From positions 1 to 30,714 of IMG/VR virus record IMGVR_UViG_3300012269_000016: a DNA stretch of 30,714 bases. One strand, given 5' to 3'. The translations under genes and the position numbers were made by a program. Source of the stretch: a virus. Below the pieces are notes generated by a model. That model was given only the letters and a program-made list of their open reading frames with translations, had not been told where the DNA came from and made no database searches. Below are positions 1 to 7,389 of the stretch, one piece after another; positions within the stretch are counted from its first letter, which is position 1; every line of letters starts with the position of its first letter.

Positions 1-252
1 GACGCCGGGAGAGAAGACGAGTTAAAAACAGACAAGATACCTCTGAAAGATCGCTACATGTGGGTTCTTGACAATGAAGAGATTATAGTTGCGTACGCAG
101 AAAATCCTAAGTTGAACCAAGGGTGGATGAAGGCAGATAAGCCCTGGCAGTTTATTGCTGCATGCTTTGAGATGTTGAAATTGAGACAGCATCAAATGGG
201 TGATTTCGAGGACTTCTCTTATGAATCAGGATTAGAAGCATATCTTGACGGT
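1..252 (+). CDS. Phage RNA polymerase, exon 1 (5' end outside window)
   Basis: Part of a single-subunit, T7-type DNA-dependent RNA polymerase that transcribes phage genes. The frame is open from base 1, so the gene starts upstream. The visible 84 residues match the T7 region before motif A: the segment DKPWQFIAACFE parallels T7 DSPFCFLAFCFE. The exon ends with Asp-Gly (GAC GGT, 247-252); this Asp aligns with catalytic D537 of T7. Translation without splicing would stop at 256-258. The exon end pairs with an internal guide sequence at 263-268, which fixes the splice point after U252. Joining to 1014 restores a continuous motif, DGSNNGSQH, against T7 DGSCSGIQH. Confidence 0.93.
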
Positions 253-1013
253 TTGTAATGGGGCCGTCGTTAAACTGTGTGAATTCGGTGAACACCCCAC
301 GTGGGCAATACCGAGCCAAAGCTACGCAAATAGCGTTTCTAGGTGTAACGACTATCCCGAAAGGGAGTACACTCAAGTGAGTGGAAGCGCACAGCAGCTG
401 TAAAAGGCTGAAGATATAGTCTAATCTACATGGTAACATGTAGCAGCTTGGCGGCTAAACATAAGGAATAGAAATGATTTGGAAATTAATTGAAGGCAAG
501 TATGAAGTATCGAATACAGGGCTTATTAGGAACAGCGAAACGCTTCAAATAATTAGGCCAAGAATAGATAAATACGGCTATCTCATAATAACCTTGTGGA
601 CAAATAACATAGCTGCTACTAGGAAAGTGCACAGACTTGTGGCACTGGCATTTTTGGCAAATCCCAATCAGCTCGCTACTGTTAATCACAAGGATGGGGA
701 AAAGACAAATAACCACAATACTAACTTAGAGTGGATGAGCGCAGGTGACAATATGCGTCACGGTTTCCAAACAGGCCTCCACTCTGTAGGAGAAGGCAGA
801 AAAGCAGGTAGAAAAGTAAAATTATGTGATGCAGATATACCGGTGATCCGCGCAATGATTAAAGAGGGGATGGGGAATACTGCCATTGGAAAAGAATTCG
901 GAGTGTCTTGCGGATGCATTTACTCTATAAAAATGCAAAAATCCTGGACACACATTTAATAGACTTGCCGCCAAGCGGTCTAGAATTAACGACTCTAGGC
1001 GAATATTTTAATG
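253..1013 (+). ncRNA. Group I intron (td-like, IA2) in the RNA polymerase gene
   Basis: A self-splicing intron of 761 nt. P1 forms between exon end GACGGU (247-252) and GCCGUC (263-268), with the usual U-G pair at the splice site. UGGG (259-262) can pair with the first exon-2 bases UCCA (1014-1017) as P10. P7 is GACUAU (350-355) with AUAGUC (416-421). P9 is CUACAUG/CAUGUAG (426-443) closed by a GUAA tetraloop. The 3' end AATATTTTAATG resembles the T4 td intron end, and the intron ends in the expected G (1013). The core resembles T4 td around P7 and P9. An HNH endonuclease gene lies in the part between P9 and the 3' end. Confidence 0.93.
474..959 (+). CDS. Intron-encoded HNH homing endonuclease
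   Basis: A 161-aa nuclease that probably cuts intron-less alleles of the RNA polymerase gene and so spreads the intron. A NUMOD4-like N-terminus (YEVSNTGLIRN, residues 10-20) precedes an HNH_3 core (VNHKDGEKTNNHNTNLEW, about 70-87), with His72 and the Asn-rich loop as metal and catalytic region. Residues 118-161 form a helix-turn-helix-like DNA-binding unit ending in SWTHI. The ATG at 474 has AAGGA a few bases upstream. The reading frame is independent of the exons. It is a relative of the nuclease in the terminase intron (28852-29499) but has only one C-terminal HTH unit where that protein has two. Confidence 0.93.
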   Translation: MIWKLIEGKYEVSNTGLIRNSETLQIIRPRIDKYGYLIITLWTNNIAATRKVHRLVALAFLANPNQLATVNHKDGEKTNNHNTNLEWMSAGDNMRHGFQTGLHSVGEGRKAGRKVKLCDADIPVIRAMIKEGMGNTAIGKEFGVSCGCIYSIKMQKSWTHI

Positions 1014-2084
1014 TCCAACAACGGAAGTCAACATCTATCGGCTTTGATGCTAGATGAGGAGACGGCACCACATGTGAACTTAGTGCCCTCAGATCTTCCG
1101 GGCGACCTTTATATGTTTGTCGCATACCACATGTGGGCTGAACTTGAGAAAGAAGTCAGTGAAATGACTTCAAGGACTAAGAAGAGTCTGGACAAATGCA
1201 TTGATACCCTCATCGAAATGAAGAAGCAGATCAATGCAACAGAAGCTAAGAGCGAGCAACGCCAAAAGCTTATTGAGATCTATAAGAATTACAAGCTGAA
1301 AAACAAGGAGATCATTAAAAGGGCTGCTCCGGTCTTCTGGTTGAGAGTCAACGAAGATAAGCAAAAAAGAAAGATATGCAAGAGAGGTGTAATGACTCTC
1401 CCGTACGGCTCTAAGCCTTATGGTCTGGGAGAGCAAGTAATAAATGACTCTCGCAAACACGGCATTGAGTTATTAACTTACATGGAACACACTTGGGGTG
1501 CTTATTTCGGAAGAGATCTTTTCAGAGTTTGTATGGATTGTCTTAAAAAGCCGATGCGTCTACTCTCAACATTTGAGCAAGCGGGCAAAGCAGCGGAACA
1601 ACGCGGTGAGTTCCTGTCCTGGACTGTTCCAATAACCAACTTTCCTGTAGTGCAGCATTACATTGAAGGCGAAGTTAAGAAGACTTGGGTGCAATACGGA
1701 GCGCCTAAAGGCAAGAGATTGAACACAGGGTACTACGAGAATACGTACCAACTGATGATCTCTTATCTGGAGCAGCCAAAGCCCTCTAAAAATAAGCAAT
1801 CTCAAGGTGCCGCACCGAACATAATTCACAGCCTTGATGCGGGCCATCTCATACTGACAGTCTGCAGAGCGCCATTCCCGGTGACAACAGTCCATGATTC
1901 CTACGGAGCACTGCTAGGTGACATGAATGACCTGTTCAGGATTGTCAGAGAGACTTTTGTTGAGCTGTATCTTAAAGACCCACTGACATCGATTTTCAAT
2001 GACATAGGAGCAGACATCACAACAATAGAGAAAGGTAAATTAGACTTGACACTGGTTCTTGACTCGGAGTACGCATTCGCATGA
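1014..2084 (+). CDS. Phage RNA polymerase, exon 2
   Basis: The C-terminal 356 residues of the T7-type RNA polymerase. Motif A continues as SNNGSQHLSALM. Motif B is CKRGVMTLPYGS, with the Lys and Tyr equivalent to T7 K631 and Y639. The conserved SQGAAPNIIHSLDAGH precedes motif C, TVHDSYGAL, whose Asp matches T7 D812. The protein ends SEYAFA, as in T7 (SDFAFA). All catalytic residues are present, so the spliced enzyme should be active. An ATG at 1011 exists, but its A, T and G are the last intron bases and probably not a start. The stop overlaps the next gene by ATGA. Confidence 0.95.
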   Translation, partial: SNNGSQHLSALMLDEETAPHVNLVPSDLPGDLYMFVAYHMWAELEKEVSEMTSRTKKSLDKCIDTLIEMKKQINATEAKSEQRQKLIEIYKNYKLKNKEIIKRAAPVFWLRVNEDKQKRKICKRGVMTLPYGSKPYGLGEQVINDSRKHGIELLTYMEHTWGAYFGRDLFRVCMDCLKKPMRLLSTFEQAGKAAEQRGEFLSWTVPITNFPVVQHYIEGEVKKTWVQYGAPKGKRLNTGYYENTYQLMISYLEQPKPSKNKQSQGAAPNIIHSLDAGHLILTVCRAPFPVTTVHDSYGALLGDMNDLFRIVRETFVELYLKDPLTSIFNDIGADITTIEKGKLDLTLVLDSEYAFA

Positions 2085-2479
2085 TAATCTGCAGAACACT
2101 TGAAGACATTGAAGCAATTGAAGATCCTATGCTCAACAGACTTGCTCTTAATAACTATCAACTAAGTATTGAAGAGTGGGTGGGACAGGGTAACAAGATG
2201 TCAGAGATCGGCATAATTGTTATTTTAGAAACAGCTGAAGACTTTAGCAAGGAGGAAGCTTATCTAACAAGTGATAAAGGTTTTTTATTGCATCTGACAA
2301 TGGTTGCACATGATGAAGCCTTTGTAAATTGGGAGTATTTAGAAGAGTACGAGAATGCATGGGAAATCTTGCACCTTGTAAACGATGAGTTCGGTGTTGT
2401 TTATTTGTTCAGAAATGACATAGATATCCCTCAGAGAGTACGAGCTGCGCTGTCTGTTTTTAACCAATCAACCCGTTAG
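2081..2479 (+). CDS. Hypothetical acidic protein
   Basis: A 132-aa protein that I do not recognise. It starts in an ATGA overlap with the RNA polymerase stop, so it is translationally coupled to it. It is acidic (many Glu and Asp), has no predicted membrane segment and no cysteine cluster. The stretch EAFVNWEYLEEYENAWE is rich in aromatic and acidic residues, which is common among small phage proteins that bind host factors, but nothing specific can be claimed. Its stop codon (TAG, 2477-2479) lies inside the putative phage promoter at 2471-2487. Confidence 0.8.
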   Translation: MIICRTLEDIEAIEDPMLNRLALNNYQLSIEEWVGQGNKMSEIGIIVILETAEDFSKEEAYLTSDKGFLLHLTMVAHDEAFVNWEYLEEYENAWEILHLVNDEFGVVYLFRNDIDIPQRVRAALSVFNQSTR

Positions 2480-2487
2480 ATTAACCC
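2471..2487 (+). promoter_or_regulatory. Putative phage RNA polymerase promoter, copy 1
   Basis: The 13-base core CCCGTTAGATTAA (2472-2484) recurs, with only A for G at one place, at 18286 and 27508. All three lie upstream of genes expected to be strongly expressed, here SSB. The shared sequence extends to CCC in copies 1 and 2. Its role as promoter for the phage enzyme is inferred from position and recurrence; no start site is visible. Confidence 0.5.
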
Positions 2488-2497
2488 TGAAAGGGTT
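2483..2497 (+). other. Small hairpin in the SSB leader
   Basis: AACCCT (2483-2488) pairs with AGGGTT (2492-2497) around a GAA loop, directly after the putative promoter core. There is no U-run after it, so it is not a typical terminator. It could stabilise the 5' end of the SSB mRNA or be a processing signal. Confidence 0.45.
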
Positions 2498-2525
2498 TCA
2501 ACCAAACACATAGGAATTTTCTAAA

Positions 2526-3128
2526 ATGATGTTATACGATTGCGAATTATGGTATATTAGGCTTGACCCTGCAAACCCAAACACCAAGTTTAGCAAAGTG
2601 CGCCCTTCTTGGGAAATTCAAATCAGAACAACTAAGAAAGAGCAAATGAAAGAGTGGCAAGCTGCCGGTCTGAAGGTAACACCTCAAACAGACGACCACG
2701 ATAATCTCTTCTATTTTGTGAACTTGAAGCGCAGAGCAGTCAAAGCAGACATGACGCCTGTGGTATGCCCAGAGCTGATTGACGGAGACCTGAAAAGCAT
2801 TGATCCGCGTACTGTCGGAAACGGCTCTGAAGGCCACGTCCGAATTTTCCAATACAACCAGGAAGCAATGGCAGCAAGCGGCGACAAGCCTGCAATGCCA
2901 GCTAAGCTTGTCAGCATACTGATGGGCGTTCAAGTGACAGTGCACAGAGTATATGTCCCCAAGCCGTCTGAAGACCGTGAAGAATTCGCTGTAACCAAGA
3001 CAAAAGTACTGGGTGAGCTCCCCAAGTATGAGAGTGAAGATGACGCCGACAGAGCTCCTTCTGAGTCTTTCAAGAAAACAGCGCCACCGGAAGGTTCAGA
3101 CAAGGCTCGTGAATCCGTTAAATTCTGA
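2526..3128 (+). CDS. Single-stranded DNA-binding protein, gp2.5-like
   Basis: A 200-aa protein with the layout of T7 gp2.5: an OB-fold-like beta-rich core followed by a disordered acidic C-terminal tail with a terminal Phe. Residues about 78-110 (VVCPELIDGD, then GNGSEGHVRIFQYN) parallel the gp2.5 VVDSKGKK and GGGSKLKVKY segments. The segment near residue 130 (AKLVSILMGVQV) parallels gp2.5 VKLQLESVMLVEL. The tail (about 165-200) is rich in Glu, Asp and Ser and ends in ESVKF. gp2.5 coats ssDNA and contacts polymerase and helicase through its acidic tail. AGGAA lies about 9 nt before the ATG. Assigned by pattern, not by search. Confidence 0.7.
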   Translation: MMLYDCELWYIRLDPANPNTKFSKVRPSWEIQIRTTKKEQMKEWQAAGLKVTPQTDDHDNLFYFVNLKRRAVKADMTPVVCPELIDGDLKSIDPRTVGNGSEGHVRIFQYNQEAMAASGDKPAMPAKLVSILMGVQVTVHRVYVPKPSEDREEFAVTKTKVLGELPKYESEDDADRAPSESFKKTAPPEGSDKARESVKF

Positions 3129-3137
3129 GACTGATAT

Positions 3138-3752
3138 ATGAAATACGTAATAGACGTAATAGACTACAAACGTGATTATCGAGTCGCAACCACAACAGAT
3201 CCGCTTCTGCTTAATGTTCTAAGTGACTTGAAGCTGGCCGAAGTCAGTGAACTCTTCATAGGTCACAATCTTTCAGTATCGGTCAATGGTCGTCAAGACA
3301 TTACCTTAAGCAATTTTGAAGACTATGAAGGTTGGATTATTGGTCTTGAAAGAGCAACTGCTTGGCAATCTGGTATAGAAGAAAAAATGACAGGTAAAGA
3401 CCTTGCAGAGCCATTAATCGAAACAGCTCATATTGGAGTATCCTCAGCAGTTGACCCGAGCCACTATCGCGGTATGCTGGCGGGACTCCCTGACTACGGC
3501 TGGATTGACATTGAGAGTCGAAAAGCCAAGTACAAAGACCCCACAGTGTTTCTTGGCGCGGTGGATTTGCAAGAAAGTAAATACATGGAACGTCTGGGCC
3601 AAAAAGACGAGCCGCTTCAAGAGCGCAAAAAGAGCTTGTTCTACAAAATGTACGCAATACTGTACATGGAGAATGGCTGTCTGCCGATAAAGGCTGACGA
3701 AGTTCACAAGTGGATTGCGGCAATGCCTGCCATGCCACACAAGACTATGTAA
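3138..3752 (+). CDS. DUF3310-like protein (compare T7 gp1.7 C-terminus)
   Basis: A 204-aa protein. The C-terminal half begins VDPSHYRG and continues with FLGAVDLQESKYMERLGQKD, a paired helix pattern like the DUF3310 signature (HPSHY, then a helix of the type NALKYLLRAGRK). In T7 this domain sits in the nucleotide kinase gp1.7, so a role in nucleotide metabolism is possible. The N-terminal 95 residues are not recognised. The start is ATG 3138 with only a weak Shine-Dalgarno. A partial promoter-like match, CCGTTAAATT (3115-3124), overlaps the end of SSB just upstream. Confidence 0.55.
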   Translation: MKYVIDVIDYKRDYRVATTTDPLLLNVLSDLKLAEVSELFIGHNLSVSVNGRQDITLSNFEDYEGWIIGLERATAWQSGIEEKMTGKDLAEPLIETAHIGVSSAVDPSHYRGMLAGLPDYGWIDIESRKAKYKDPTVFLGAVDLQESKYMERLGQKDEPLQERKKSLFYKMYAILYMENGCLPIKADEVHKWIAAMPAMPHKTM

Positions 3753-3788
3753 AGGAGAGAGGGCTGTAGTGGCCCTCTTTAACTTATG
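3751..3788 (+). promoter_or_regulatory. DNA polymerase leader: Shine-Dalgarno and AUG separated by a hairpin
   Basis: AAAGGAG (3751-3757) is the only good ribosome-binding sequence for the polymerase start at 3786, but lies about 28 nt away. Between them AGAGGGC (3758-3764) pairs with GCCCTCT (3772-3778) around a 7-nt loop. Folding would bring the SD to about 7 nt from the AUG. The stem plus TTT could alternatively act as a weak terminator. Confidence 0.55.
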
Positions 3789-5660
3789 TCAAGATACGTA
3801 TTCGACATTGAAACTGACAATTTGCTTGACAAGTTGACCTGCATGTGGCTTATTTGTTTCAGAGATATAGAAACAGATGAGCGCTTCTATTGTACTCAAG
3901 AGGATATGCGTTGGAAAAAAGTGCTGCAAGAAGCCGAGCTTGTTGTAGGCCATAACATTATTAATTTTGATTTAAAAGCGCTTAAAAAGATTTATGGCTT
4001 CACTTTGAGCCCAGACACTCGAATTCATGATACTCTTATTATGAGTCAGGTTCAGGACTACAAGCGATTTGGAGAAAAGGGCCACGGCTTAAAAGTTTGG
4101 GGCGAGTACCTGGACTACCCTAAAATAGAGTTTGATGACTACTCTGCTTATACTCCCGAAATGCTCACTTACGGTCAACAAGACGTTGATCTCAACACTG
4201 AAGTTTACAGAGTTCTGTTAACTGAATTTGAGGCGCTTGCTGAGCGTAATGAGAGCATAATACCTTATATGCGAGCTGAACACGCAGTCGGCCAATGGTG
4301 CGCGGACGCAGCAGAGTATGGCTGGCCTTTTGACAAAGAGGGCGCAATTGAGCTTCTCACAACTCTCAAGGCTTTGTTAGACTCCACCACAGAAACACTT
4401 GAAGCAAAACTTGGTATCAAGACTGTGGCGACTGACATGGTCAAAGGTGTCTGTGAAGTCAAAAAGCCTAAATGGAAAAAGGATGGCGATTACAATCATC
4501 ACACATGCGCATGGTTTGGCATTGAGCCCGAGGAGGGACAAGAGGATGGTACAAGAGAGATTAACGGAGAGTACTGCAGAGTTGAGTTTAAAAAACTAAA
4601 GTTAAGCTCTCCTGCAGATGTTAAAGTGTTTCTCTACCGCAACGGCTGGATTCCTGATCAATGGAACACTAAAGTCAATCCCGTGACTTTTGAGAAGACA
4701 AGAACTTCACCGAAAATAACAGACAGCTCCCTTGAGTTTCTTGGGAGTGACGGCAAGCTCTACATAGAGTATCTTACAGTACAGTCCCGCTACGGCATCA
4801 CAAAAACTTGGGTAGAGAACGTTGGTGAAGACGGTTGTCTGAGGGGTGATTGCTTCCCAATAGGCACGCCGAGTATGCGGGCCAGACACAAGATTATTGT
4901 GAACGTACCAAGCGCAGACTCCGACTACGGCCCCGAAATGCGCCGCCTGTTCCGATCCAAGCCGGGCTGGAAACTTGTCGGGTGCGACTCCTCCGGCAAC
5001 CAGGCGCGTGGTCTCGCACACTACCTGAACAACGATGAGTTCACCAGAATCCTGCTGCATGACGATATCCATACTTATAACGCGCAAAAGTTGACAGAAG
5101 TTTTGCGTGAGATGGGAATGGATCACGTTGTAGAGAGAAGCGTTGCAAAGAGGATTTTGTATGCTTTCTTGTTCGGAGCTTCTGGTGGGAAGCTCTGGGG
5201 CTATATCTTTGGACAGCCCAATGAAAAACGTGGCGCAACTCTGAAGAAAGGCTTTACAAAGGCAGTTCCAGGGTTCAAGGATCTCTTAGATAAACTGGAT
5301 CGTGTATTCAATCAAACCAAGAGAGAGAACAAAGGCTATGGTTTTATTCCGTCTATTGCCGGCACTCGCATATATGTTGACTCTAAGCATAAACTGCTTG
5401 TTTACCTGCTGCAGTCACTTGAGAAGATTACTTGCGCGGGTGCATGCCTGCTGCTGACCCAATGGCTAAAGGAAGAAAACATTCCTTACAGCCCTTGTAT
5501 ATTTATGCACGATGAATTACAATTTATAGTCCCTGAAGAGCACGCTGAAAGAGCTGCAGAGCTGGGCGTAAAGGCGTTTCAAGAAGGCCCTAAGCTGTTT
5601 GGAGTTACAATTATGAATGGCGATAGTAAAATAGGAAAAGACTGGTATGACACCCACTAA
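3786..5660 (+). CDS. DNA polymerase, family A (T7 gp5-like) with 3'-5' exonuclease
   Basis: A 624-aa replicative polymerase, slightly shorter than T7 gp5 (704 aa). The exonuclease domain has DIE (D7, E9), GHNIINFD (D62), HDT (D82) and QQDVD (D133). Polymerase motif A is GCDSSGNQARGLAHY (D401). Motif B has R451, K455 and Y459, with Tyr at the position that in T7 is Y526. Motif C is MHDE (H575-E577). All catalytic residues are present, so both proofreading and synthesis should work. The region of roughly 240-340 between the domains is poorly conserved and would hold any thioredoxin-type processivity loop. The stop overlaps the next gene. Confidence 0.96.
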   Translation: MSRYVFDIETDNLLDKLTCMWLICFRDIETDERFYCTQEDMRWKKVLQEAELVVGHNIINFDLKALKKIYGFTLSPDTRIHDTLIMSQVQDYKRFGEKGHGLKVWGEYLDYPKIEFDDYSAYTPEMLTYGQQDVDLNTEVYRVLLTEFEALAERNESIIPYMRAEHAVGQWCADAAEYGWPFDKEGAIELLTTLKALLDSTTETLEAKLGIKTVATDMVKGVCEVKKPKWKKDGDYNHHTCAWFGIEPEEGQEDGTREINGEYCRVEFKKLKLSSPADVKVFLYRNGWIPDQWNTKVNPVTFEKTRTSPKITDSSLEFLGSDGKLYIEYLTVQSRYGITKTWVENVGEDGCLRGDCFPIGTPSMRARHKIIVNVPSADSDYGPEMRRLFRSKPGWKLVGCDSSGNQARGLAHYLNNDEFTRILLHDDIHTYNAQKLTEVLREMGMDHVVERSVAKRILYAFLFGASGGKLWGYIFGQPNEKRGATLKKGFTKAVPGFKDLLDKLDRVFNQTKRENKGYGFIPSIAGTRIYVDSKHKLLVYLLQSLEKITCAGACLLLTQWLKEENIPYSPCIFMHDELQFIVPEEHAERAAELGVKAFQEGPKLFGVTIMNGDSKIGKDWYDTH

Positions 5661-5886
5661 TACAAGGCAAGATCTGTGGCATTCCCTGATGAAAATTAAT
5701 TGCAAACAATCCAAATTTAGCAGGCTATGGGTAAATAGCTGTGTTGATGCAGATAACGACCTCTGCTTAGCACTGGAGGACTACGAGAATTATGTATCTG
5801 TATACCTCAGCCTTGAAGAGATTTCAATATTGCAAAAACATCTTGCTGAGGTCTTGAAAAAGCATGCGAGAGACTCTGTTAGTTAA
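5647..5886 (+). CDS. Hypothetical protein
   Basis: A 79-aa unrecognised protein starting at ATG 5647 inside the end of the polymerase gene, with AGGAAAAG seven bases upstream. The C-terminal half (EEISILQKHLAEVLKKHARD) looks like an amphipathic helix. There are no cysteine pairs or membrane segments. It overlaps the following small gene by 23 nt, which fits the compact packing here. Confidence 0.7.
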   Translation: MTPTNTRQDLWHSLMKINCKQSKFSRLWVNSCVDADNDLCLALEDYENYVSVYLSLEEISILQKHLAEVLKKHARDSVS

Positions 5887-6043
5887 TATAAAAACTGATA
5901 TTGAATGGCAACTTGCCTGTGAGGCTAGCAAGCACGCCGAACTTAATAAGCGGCTGAAGCTTGTTTACGAAGTTTTCGGAGGTGACATCACAATAATTGT
6001 GCAGAGCAATGCGCAGCAAACCACCATAAGGAGAGTCCAATGA
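5864..6043 (+). CDS. Hypothetical small protein
   Basis: A 59-aa frame, ATG 5864 to TGA 6041-6043, filling what would otherwise be a 150-nt gap between 5647-5886 and the zinc-ribbon gene. Its stop overlaps the next ATG (6040) as ATGA, the junction used all through this genome, which supports it being real. It is helical and charged in the middle (ACEASKHAELNKRLKLVYEV), then beta-like (GGDITIIVQS). No family is recognised. GAGG lies about 12 nt before the start. Confidence 0.65.
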   Translation: MRETLLVNIKTDIEWQLACEASKHAELNKRLKLVYEVFGGDITIIVQSNAQQTTIRRVQ

Positions 6044-6237
6044 CTTTTAAATGTGCGCACTGCGAGGTTAGTGTCGAGTCACAGCCTTGGGCCAATACCA
6101 GTCTAGGTCTCTGCAGAGATTGTTACAGGGAATGGTACGAGTGTATAGACTGCGGCGATCGGGTATATGGCCCAAGTCAACTTGAAGATGCATTATCACT
6201 GCAACAGTGCAATGACTGTTTTCTGAGGCGAGTCTAA
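6040..6237 (+). CDS. Zinc-ribbon microprotein with two knuckle pairs
   Basis: A 65-aa protein with four CxxC pairs: CAHC (5-8), CRDC, CIDC and CNDC. They could form two zinc-binding ribbons. The second half (YECIDCGDRVYGPSQLEDAL) is clearly repeated in the 39-aa gene that follows. AAGGAGAG lies well placed before ATG 6040. Such phage zinc microproteins often bind host RNA polymerase, nucleases or nucleic acid, but the target here is unknown. The stop overlaps the next start as TAATG. Confidence 0.8.
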   Translation: MTFKCAHCEVSVESQPWANTSLGLCRDCYREWYECIDCGDRVYGPSQLEDALSLQQCNDCFLRRV

Positions 6238-6356
6238 TGATTTACAAATGCAGCGGCTGTGGTCAAATGGTGGATTCCCAAGAAGAGTTGGAAGGTGCGT
6301 TTGACGAAGAAGAATGTAATCAGTGCTACATGGAGAAGGATCAATGCGAAGAGTAG
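6237..6356 (+). CDS. Zinc-ribbon microprotein, half-size paralogue
   Basis: A 39-aa protein (ATG 6237, TAG 6354-6356) with CSGC and CNQC at residues 5-8 and 27-30. It aligns with the second half of the preceding gene: YKCSGCGQMV against YECIDCGDRV, then LEGAFDEEECNQC against LEDALSLQQCNDC. This suggests a tandem duplication. It overlaps the stop of its neighbour by one base and the exonuclease start by 13 nt. Function unknown. Confidence 0.7.
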   Translation: MIYKCSGCGQMVDSQEELEGAFDEEECNQCYMEKDQCEE

Positions 6357-7159
6357 CCATAATTGACGGAGATATTATCTGTCATGATGCCGCAGACCTC
6401 CACTGGCGTAAGAAGGTCAGTCAGTGGGAGTTGCACGGCCTTAATATTGCGCCTCTCAAGGGGCTGGGCTATGTACCCGGCTATGATTACACAACAGACT
6501 TAGCTATGCAAGAAAAATGCTGGGCCACTTTTCTGGAAATGCTTGAGGCTGCAGTGGAGGCAAGTTATTGCACAGAGTACGTCATGGCGGTCAAAGATGG
6601 CAAGTCGTATCGAGACGTGATCTACCCTCAGTATAAGCTGAAACGCGGCAAGTACAATGTGCACAATCCTTTTGTGGAGTATCTTCGAAAGCGAGCTATA
6701 AAAGAAGATCTTGCGCTGGGTGCCACAGGCAAAGAGGCAGATGACTTAGTAAGGACATGGGCAACCGAGTGCAAAGAGCACGGAATTGAATTTGTGGTGG
6801 GCACTATTGACAAAGACTTGAGATGCATTGAAGGCACACATTACCATCTCAGTAAAAAAGAGCTCTCAAAAGTCAGTAAAGAAGAAGGCATGTGGCTTTA
6901 CTACGCTCAGCTCCTTTCCGGTGACCCTACAGATCATATACCGGGGCTTCCTGGCATTGGACCTGTTAAAGCACAAAAGGCAATTGCAGGAACAGAGGAA
7001 GACTGTCAAGAGGCAGTGGTGGCAATGTACTTAGAAGCCTACGGAGATGATTGGGAAAGCCATTTGCTTTCTAATGGCAAAATGATCTACATTCAGGAGC
7101 ACTGGAATGCACACTTTACTATTCGAGAATGGCCCATCGTTAAAGAGTTGCGTGGATAG
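6344..7159 (+). CDS. 5'-3' exonuclease (FEN/T7 gp6-like)
   Basis: A 271-aa nuclease that removes RNA primers and degrades DNA from 5' ends. Motifs of the 5'-nuclease family are in order: IDGD (D8, D10), YPQYKLKRGK (about 94-103), EADDLV (E131, D133, D134), VGTIDKDL (D156, D158) and the helix-hairpin-helix GDPTDHIPGLPGIGPVKA (193-210). All metal-binding acids are present. I use ATG 6344 because GAAGGA sits 6 nt upstream; an in-frame GTG at 6323 would add 7 residues of poor similarity. It lies between polymerase and primase-helicase. Confidence 0.93.
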   Translation: MRRVAIIDGDIICHDAADLHWRKKVSQWELHGLNIAPLKGLGYVPGYDYTTDLAMQEKCWATFLEMLEAAVEASYCTEYVMAVKDGKSYRDVIYPQYKLKRGKYNVHNPFVEYLRKRAIKEDLALGATGKEADDLVRTWATECKEHGIEFVVGTIDKDLRCIEGTHYHLSKKELSKVSKEEGMWLYYAQLLSGDPTDHIPGLPGIGPVKAQKAIAGTEEDCQEAVVAMYLEAYGDDWESHLLSNGKMIYIQEHWNAHFTIREWPIVKELRG

Positions 7160-7166
7160 AAACTTA

Positions 7167-7343
7167 ATGATAGAACTCGATAAATGGGATTTTGAATGTT
7201 TTGCAATGGATGGTGAAGACGCAATCCGTGTACAATGTAAGCAAGGTAGTTGGGATGGGAGTTTTGATCCAAAGCTAATGCTACTTACTCCTGACTCCAC
7301 TTTAGAGCCACTAAACATACATTCAGTAATCGTCAAAGAATAA
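7167..7343 (+). CDS. Hypothetical protein
   Basis: A 58-aa unrecognised protein. ATG 7167, seven bases after the exonuclease stop, is preferred; an in-frame ATG at 7107 would require a long overlap with the exonuclease. It is slightly acidic and beta-like, with two Cys (FECFAM and VQCKQG) but no metal-binding pattern. The Shine-Dalgarno is weak (GGAT), so coupling to the exonuclease is likely. Confidence 0.65.
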   Translation: MIELDKWDFECFAMDGEDAIRVQCKQGSWDGSFDPKLMLLTPDSTLEPLNIHSVIVKE

Positions 7344-7366
7344 CCCTCCCAGATGAGTAGGTTGTC

Positions 7367-7387
7367 GGTTCCTCGACTGAGAGAACC
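7367..7387 (+). promoter_or_regulatory. Hairpin covering the ribosome-binding site of the GIY-YIG gene
   Basis: GGTTC-CTC (7367-7374) pairs with GAG-(A)-GAACC (7379-7387) around a GACT loop with one bulged A. The GAGAG that would serve as Shine-Dalgarno for ATG 7390 is within the 3' arm. Translation would need the stem to open. No U-run follows, so it is not a terminator. Confidence 0.5.
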
Positions 7388-7389
7388 CA

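Noticed and set aside
152-439. Minus-strand frames such as 152-439, 15822-16463, 22693-23193 and 26058-26579
   Set aside because: They lie opposite clear + strand genes or the intron core, have no recognisable domains and are coding shadows. No region shows a convincing minus-strand gene.
1011-1013. ATG 1011 as start of a separate polymerase C-terminal gene (and likewise ATG 29550 for terminase)
   Set aside because: In both cases the ATG is the last three intron bases, the td-like ending AATG; the exon joins precisely one base later, and no Shine-Dalgarno is present.
3115-3124. CCGTTAAATT as a fourth promoter copy
   Set aside because: Only ten bases match, it is entirely within SSB codons, and the A/T-rich end diverges. 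It is kept as a note only.
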